In this document: positions 5,744 through 8,109 of the stretch, piece after piece
How the letters are laid out: the number at the start of each line of letters is the position of its first letter
Numbering within the stretch: the stretch's first letter is position 1
Origin: an uncultured Mucispirillum sp.
GTDB taxonomy: Bacteria; Chrysiogenota; Deferribacteres; Deferribacterales; Mucispirillaceae
Assembly (NCBI GenBank): GCA_947177675.1
Contig: CAMWVK010000048.1
Location: 1-8,109, forward strand
Length of the DNA stretch: 8,109 bases
Direction of reading: 5' to 3'
Notes under the pieces: generated by a model
Seen by the model: the letters and a program-made list of their open reading frames with translations, nothing else
Told to the model about the DNA's origin: nothing
Database searches by the model: none
Position numbers and translations under genes: made by a program

Positions 5744-7630
5744 ATGAGAAAATATTTATATATATTTATCTTTCCATTGTACTTTTTTTCTTTTAATACA
5801 GCTGGTTATGCTCAACAAAATAATACTCAACAAGAAATATTTGTTACAGGTCTTGCAGTTCCCACAGAGCAGTCAAAAGCAGGGATAGGTATAACTACTA
5901 TTACACAGGAGCAAATTCAGGCAGTCAACCCATCTACTTTTGATGAAATACTTCGTTATGTGCCAGGAATTGTTATCAGGCAGAATGCGACAGGAAAACT
6001 TACATCTATAAGTATGCGTGGTGGAAACAGCGGCTCAACTATGATACTGCTTGACGGTATCCCTTTAAGTGATGCAGCAGGGATTAATAATGATATAGAT
6101 TTATCATCAATACCTGTTGATAATATTGAAAAAATAGAGATTGTTAAAGGTCCGCTTAGTGCATCACTTGGAGCTTCTGCTATAAATGGTGCAATTAATA
6201 TTATTACAAAAAAAGGAGGGGAAAAACCTGTACAGGCTTCTGCACAAATACAAAGTTCACTTTTAAGCCAGTATTATACAGGCTCTGCCTCCATTTACGG
6301 CTCAAAAAATATTGTAGATTATAGAATAAACGGCTCTTATTTATATGATGAGAATGTATCTGCAGCAGCTTATAAATATGGTAATACTGAAAATGACCCT
6401 GATGCAATGGGGCATTTCTCTGCATACCTTGGAATAAAACCTGATGATTACTCAAAAACATCTTTTTATGTGGATTATATAGATAGAACAAGTGATTTAG
6501 ATAATGGCGGTGGTCCAAATAATGATAATAAAGATTATATGCAGAAAACAAAAAGGGTTTCTGCTGCCTTTAAAACAAGTTATCTTTATAATGATATATG
6601 GGAGCCTTCACTTAATATCAGCTATGTGTATCAAGATAGAATATATGGTTCATCATCACAAATAAGAAATAATGACAATGATATTTTTGATGGTCATACT
6701 CTTGCAGCAGATTTTCAAAATAATATTTATATTGTAGATGAATTTACTTTAACAGCAGGCATAAACTATGAATACAGCCAGATATATTCACGGTCATCTG
6801 TTTTAGGAAATAATAAAAATAGAAACAGCTATGCTGGCTATATTCAAGGAAATATAAATCTTTTTGACAGCTGGACTACTATTATTGCTTTAAGGGGGCT
6901 GCAGGATGATGATATGGAGTTTGCACCACTTTATAGAGTTTCATCTACCTATAATATTAAAAAAATTGATTTACAAATAAAAGCAGCTGCAGGCAATGGT
7001 GCTTTATCTCCATCACTTTATCAGCTTTATGATCCTGCCTTTGGTAATAACACACTAAAAATGCAGGAAAGTTTTGCTTATGAAATAGGATTTACAAATG
7101 GACTTTTTAATAAAATAATAACTTATGGGTTATCATGGTTTGATAATTATTATAATAATATGATTATGTATGGTTCATATATTGATGATAATAACCAAAT
7201 AAAAACAGGCTTTTATAATGAAACAAAAACCCATACCTGCGGTATAGAAACTGAAATAAATATAAACCCTGTAAAATATATTAATTTTGGTACTGCATAT
7301 ACATGGCTGCAAACTTTTAATGTGAACGGCAACCCCCTTGCAAGAAGACCAGAACATCAAGTATCCGCATATATAAATATTATACCAATAGAAAAGCTGA
7401 CAATTAGTATAGGATTAATATATAATGGTGAAAGTGTCGCTACAATCTATGGAAAAAGCAGTATAAACGATGATTACTTTTTATTAAATGCAAATATATC
7501 TTATCAGATAAATGATAACATACAAATGTATTTAAAAGGGACAAACCTTACAAATACAGAGTATGAAGAAATATCTGGGTATGGAACAAAAGGTATAGAA
7601 ATATTTGCAGGATTAAAGGCTAAAATTTAA
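5744..7630 (+). CDS. btuB: TonB-dependent outer-membrane receptor, BtuB-like (vitamin B12/corrinoid uptake)
   Basis: This outer-membrane transporter is predicted to import cobalamin or related corrinoids using TonB energy. From the start at 5744 it has 628 residues, near the usual BtuB length. A signal peptide with an aromatic hydrophobic core ends at GYA, with cleavage predicted after residue 23. A TonB-box-like EIFVTG follows at 31-36. The plug domain spans about 48-157, with SMRGGNSG (about 90-97), LLDGIPL (102-108) and IEIVKGPLSASLGASAINGA (about 131-150). The rest is an aromatic-rich beta-barrel ending in the family's last strands (NLTNTEYEE, then GIEIFAGLKAKI). The final residue is Ile rather than the common Phe or Trp. 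Substrate is assigned from the cobalamin riboswitch directly upstream, not from barrel residues, so other corrinoids remain possible. A tonB gene follows after 1 nt, suggesting one transcript. Confidence 0.9.
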   Translation: MRKYLYIFIFPLYFFSFNTAGYAQQNNTQQEIFVTGLAVPTEQSKAGIGITTITQEQIQAVNPSTFDEILRYVPGIVIRQNATGKLTSISMRGGNSGSTMILLDGIPLSDAAGINNDIDLSSIPVDNIEKIEIVKGPLSASLGASAINGAINIITKKGGEKPVQASAQIQSSLLSQYYTGSASIYGSKNIVDYRINGSYLYDENVSAAAYKYGNTENDPDAMGHFSAYLGIKPDDYSKTSFYVDYIDRTSDLDNGGGPNNDNKDYMQKTKRVSAAFKTSYLYNDIWEPSLNISYVYQDRIYGSSSQIRNNDNDIFDGHTLAADFQNNIYIVDEFTLTAGINYEYSQIYSRSSVLGNNKNRNSYAGYIQGNINLFDSWTTIIALRGLQDDDMEFAPLYRVSSTYNIKKIDLQIKAAAGNGALSPSLYQLYDPAFGNNTLKMQESFAYEIGFTNGLFNKIITYGLSWFDNYYNNMIMYGSYIDDNNQIKTGFYNETKTHTCGIETEININPVKYINFGTAYTWLQTFNVNGNPLARRPEHQVSAYINIIPIEKLTISIGLIYNGESVATIYGKSSINDDYFLLNANISYQINDNIQMYLKGTNLTNTEYEEISGYGTKGIEIFAGLKAKI

Positions 7631-7631
7631 T

Positions 7632-8109
7632 ATGAAAGCATTAATATTATGTTTCGCTTTATCTTTAATTTTACATTCTGCTTTATTATTTGATTATAAC
7701 ATGAAAAACAATAACAATAATAGTTTATCATCTGCAAAATCATATATAAGTGTAGAAATAATGCATGCATCACAAGGGATAATGAACGCAGAAGATATAA
7801 GCGGTATAAATAATGTTTCACAAAAACAGGCTGATAATAGTATTGGGAAAAAAGCAGAAAAAAGCCTGTATGGGAAAAATATTAAAAAAAATGAAAAAAA
7901 ATCTGAACTTAAAACAGCTGAAAAAGGGGATAATGGATACAAGAAGACAGACACATTTTCAATAGGATATGCAAGCTATATACCTGCACCAGAGTATCCA
8001 TTAATTTCAAGAAGAAATAAAGAAGAAGGCAGTATTATTTTTAATATTAATATTGATGAAGCAGGCAGCCTTACTGCATATAAAATAGTGCAGTCAAGCG
8101 GATATGAAA
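7632..8109 (+). CDS. tonB: TonB family energy-transducing protein, 3' end cut by the window
   Basis: The frame is open from ATG 7632 to the window edge, giving 159 residues. It starts 1 nt after the receptor stop, with only a weak AAAGG (7615-7619) ahead of it, so translational coupling is likely. Residues 2-20 form an N-terminal membrane anchor containing S11 and H15, the SxxxH motif that TonB proteins use to contact ExbB-ExbD. A Lys/Asn-rich periplasmic linker follows (about 21-110), without the usual Pro-rich repeats. From about residue 116 the TonB C-terminal domain begins: IPAPEYPLISRRNKEEGSII matches the family pattern (P-x-YP, then G-x-hydrophobic). Next come a DEAGSLTAYKIVQSSGY stretch and the cut. 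It probably serves the adjacent receptor, bridging the inner membrane to the TonB box. ExbB and ExbD genes are not in view. A TonB-like paralogue with another partner is possible. Confidence 0.88.
   Translation, partial: MKALILCFALSLILHSALLFDYNMKNNNNNSLSSAKSYISVEIMHASQGIMNAEDISGINNVSQKQADNSIGKKAEKSLYGKNIKKNEKKSELKTAEKGDNGYKKTDTFSIGYASYIPAPEYPLISRRNKEEGSIIFNINIDEAGSLTAYKIVQSSGYE

Noticed and set aside
6207..6219. Internal AAAAAAAGGAGGGG-like Shine-Dalgarno within btuB
   Set aside because: No start codon follows at a usable distance; it simply encodes the Lys-Lys-Gly-Gly-Glu turn after the plug domain.
6204..6551. 115-codon minus-strand frame inside the receptor gene
   Set aside because: It is antisense to conserved plug and barrel coding sequence, and its translation is low-complexity (rich in His, Tyr, Leu).
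7627..7954. Minus-strand frames opposite tonB (7627-7821 and 7694-7954)
   Set aside because: The plus strand carries an anchor with SxxxH and a TonB C-terminal domain. The opposite frames have no signals beyond A/T-rich hydrophobic translation.

Overview
The window is visibly AT-rich bacterial DNA from a Gram-negative organism: it encodes a TonB-dependent outer-membrane receptor, a TonB protein and a lipoprotein. Codon choice is strongly A/T-ended throughout. The species cannot be fixed by eye. The mix of a hybrid malic enzyme, a cytoplasmic asparaginase and a B12 uptake locus would suit an anaerobic or microaerophilic host-associated bacterium (a Deferribacterota such as Mucispirillum is a guess only).

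Left part (1-3492): two metabolic genes on the plus strand. A hybrid malic enzyme (malic domains fused to a phosphotransacetylase-like domain, MaeB type) ends at a good intrinsic terminator. A type I asparaginase follows, with its own ribosome binding site and a strong terminator hairpin. Both act on C4 acids (asparagine to aspartate; malate to pyruvate), but the terminator between them argues against a tight operon.

Right part (3493-8109): a divergent vitamin B12 locus. A 111-bp region (5455-5565) carries two divergent sigma-70-type promoters, each followed at once by its own cobalamin riboswitch. The plus-strand riboswitch leads to a BtuB-like TonB-dependent receptor, and a TonB gene starts 1 nt after the receptor's stop codon and runs off the window. 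The minus-strand riboswitch leads first to a 19-codon open frame whose Shine-Dalgarno sequence sits in the riboswitch expression platform. After that comes a 556-residue lipoprotein with a PKD-like domain and seven RCC1-type repeats, i.e. a predicted seven-bladed beta-propeller.

The most notable point is the lipoprotein. A cobalamin-riboswitch-controlled propeller lipoprotein beside btuB is the arrangement expected of a surface B12-capture protein like Bacteroides BtuG, but built on an RCC1 fold. The gene also carries an uninterrupted run of nine G just before its first RCC1 repeat. A gain or loss of one G would stop translation before the propeller, so the gene looks phase-variable. Both points are predictions from sequence alone.
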